A stretch of 64,000 bases of DNA from Sitta carolinensis (taxonomy: Eukaryota; Chordata; Aves; Passeriformes; Sittidae), in assembly GCA_032173965.1 (NCBI GenBank), contig JAVUNC010000006.1, positions 19,772,370-19,836,369 on the forward strand, read 5' to 3'. A program made the position numbers and the translations under genes. The notes under the pieces are model-generated. The model saw only the letters and a program-made list of their open reading frames with translations, was not told the DNA's origin and made no database searches. Position 1 is the stretch's first letter. Every line of letters begins with the position of its first letter. Positions 62,431 to 64,000 of this stretch are shown one piece after another.

Positions 62431-63211
62431 ACCCAAATTCATGTTTGGAGCAAGTCTGCAAAGGTCCAGCCTTCTGAGCTCAAATAAGTATATTTCTATT
62501 TTATAAATATATAAGAAGCTAAATGACCTCAGAGATTTCAAACCTAAATGTAACTATTATTTTAAAACTCCTTAACGAGCAACTTTCCTGTCGGAACGAT
62601 GATGCAATAAATAATAATGGATGCTAATGAAATTAGAATGCTTTAAATAATAATCCATTATAATGAGGCTAAAATACATTAAATAACTCTAACCCAAGGG
62701 GAGCCTGATCCTGCCATGGAAAATATGCATGGAATAAAGCTGGACACTCCTGCACCTCCTGACCTTAACCCCAACCCTGCAACCTCACACATCCCAAAAG
62801 AGTAACTCCCACGTGTTTTAAAATACAGAAGCACTGAACTAATGTAAACTTCAAAAAAAAAAAAAAAAAAGCCCTCAAAATGGGCTTTTATATCTGTCTA
62901 CACAACATTTGCTAAGAATAAACCCTTCAGTCATGCTCTAGAAATCTGATGAGTGGTGCAGAGCAATGGTGGGATTGTTTTAGAAAATGCAGATAGTGCC
63001 CAGTGCCAGGATTCTCCCGACATGTGGTGCCTGCAGGGCCCTGGGGATTCACTCTGTGTGTGGATCATGGAGAAAAACCAAACCAGGAATCCCTGGGAGA
63101 TGCTCCTGAACTTAAGTTTAGAAAAATCAAAGAGCAAGGCAGCTGAACACACAGCTCTTGTTTACACAAATGTGAATCTGCCAGTGGATTTGCAAGGAAA
63201 TGATAATAATG

Positions 63212-63485
63212 GGATCCTGGACTGGTTTGGGATGGAAGGGATTTAAATTCATCCAGTGCCAGCCCTGCCATGCAGGGACACCTCCCACTGTGCCAGGCTG
63301 CTCCAAATCCCATCCACCCTGGCCTGGGACATTCCAGGGATCCAGGGGCAGCCACAGCTGCTCTGGGAATTCCATTCCAGCCCCTCCCCATTCTCCCAGG
63401 CAGGAATTCCCAATTCCCACTCTCCCATCCAGCCCTGCCCTCTGGCACTGGGAAGCCATTCCCTGTGTCTGTCACTCCAGGCCCT
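63212..63485 (-). mobile_element. CR1 LINE 3' fragment
   Basis: tggactggtttgggatggaa, gggacattccagggatccag, gggaagccattccctgtgtc. SOS2 intron 1. Confidence 0.92.
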
Positions 63486-63793
63486 TGGAAAATGCAAGCT
63501 CAGGACACACAAAAATATTTTAAGGTGAAAAAATCCCTATCTATAAATCTAACAAAACATTTCTCTCTATTTTCAAAAATACACACTAATTCAATGGGGT
63601 CACATGGTTTATTTTAAAACCTGTTCCAAATGCCTGGAATAGAATTTTATTCCAGCTACCCATGGAAGGTGTTTGGTCCAAATGGGTTTCTCAACTACAA
63701 CTCCCAAAATACTTTTATGCAACACACATCCAGGATATTAAAAGTGGGCTGGAGGGAGTGACACACGGAGCTGCTGCCTCTGGAATTCCCACA

Positions 63794-64000
63794 GAACTGG
63801 AATGCTGTTCCATAATTCACACAGGACTGGAATTCCAGTCTCAACCTGCAAAATAATCCACACAGGACTGGAATCCCATTTGATAATTAACAGAGGATTG
63901 GAATCCCATTTGATAATCCACACAGGACTGGGATCCCATTCAATAATTCACACAGGACTGGAATTCCAGAATCAACCTGCAAAGTAATTCATACAGGACT
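63794..64000. repeat. ~27-bp minisatellite cut by the window edge
   Basis: Repeats of cacacaggactggaat followed by cccatttgataat or tccagtctcaacctgc. At least seven units; the array continues past 64,000. Confidence 0.88.

Larger units (their letters stand above)
57510..64000 (-). other. SOS2: SOS2 intron 1 (partial)
   Basis: The remaining 6.5 kb upstream of exon 2 holds no coding exon that I can support. It is made of CR1 copies, a satellite-like array and unique AT-rich sequence. The family's first exon usually lies tens of kb away. Confidence 0.7.

Noticed and set aside
57510..64000. SOS2 exon 1 within the window
   Set aside because: No minus-strand segment encodes a start compatible with the SOS N-terminus ending in phase 0 before a GT donor; no CpG-rich promoter is present here.

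Overview
The window is bird nuclear DNA, most likely from a songbird. About two dozen CR1 LINE 3' fragments are scattered on both strands in the form common in passerine genomes, introns are short, CpG-rich segments punctuate a moderately GC-rich flank, and tandem repeats are abundant. I recognise two protein-coding genes, both on the minus strand: VCPKMT (lysine methyltransferase of the VCP/p97 ATPase) and SOS2 (Son of sevenless 2, a Ras guanine-nucleotide exchange factor). This adjacency matches the conserved vertebrate block ARF6 - VCPKMT - SOS2 - L2HGDH.

Layout: 1-17.3 kb holds no gene I can support. It has GC-rich non-coding DNA, two or three CpG-rich patches, recurrent homeodomain-type CAATTAAC motifs and a few CR1 copies. 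VCPKMT occupies 17.7-20.9 kb (five visible exons), with a CpG-rich promoter made partly of 77-bp repeats. From 20.9 to 24.4 kb lie three stacked tandem arrays and the probable SOS2 3' UTR. SOS2 spans 24,456-57,509: 22 coding exons, corresponding to exons 2-23 of the usual 23-exon gene and encoding about 1,302 residues. The region 57.5-64 kb is the 5'-ward intron 1; exon 1 lies beyond the right edge.

In SOS2 all splice phases agree and the whole domain order is present: histone folds, DH, PH, REM, CDC25 and proline-rich tail. There are two departures. One extra base in exon 5 (51,918) would frameshift the protein. The exon 14 donor reads GC instead of GT. In VCPKMT the last visible exon runs into a CR1 element, which may supply the stop codon.

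The most distinctive property of the window is its density of tandem duplication: at least fifteen arrays in 64 kb, several touching splice sites. One intron is almost wholly five copies of a ~285-bp unit, a ~850-bp purine-rich array starts 34 bp from a splice donor, a 17-bp array sits next to an acceptor, and three arrays appear to have arisen inside CR1 elements. I found no sign of a new multi-gene system. The points of interest are genome-structure and splicing observations.
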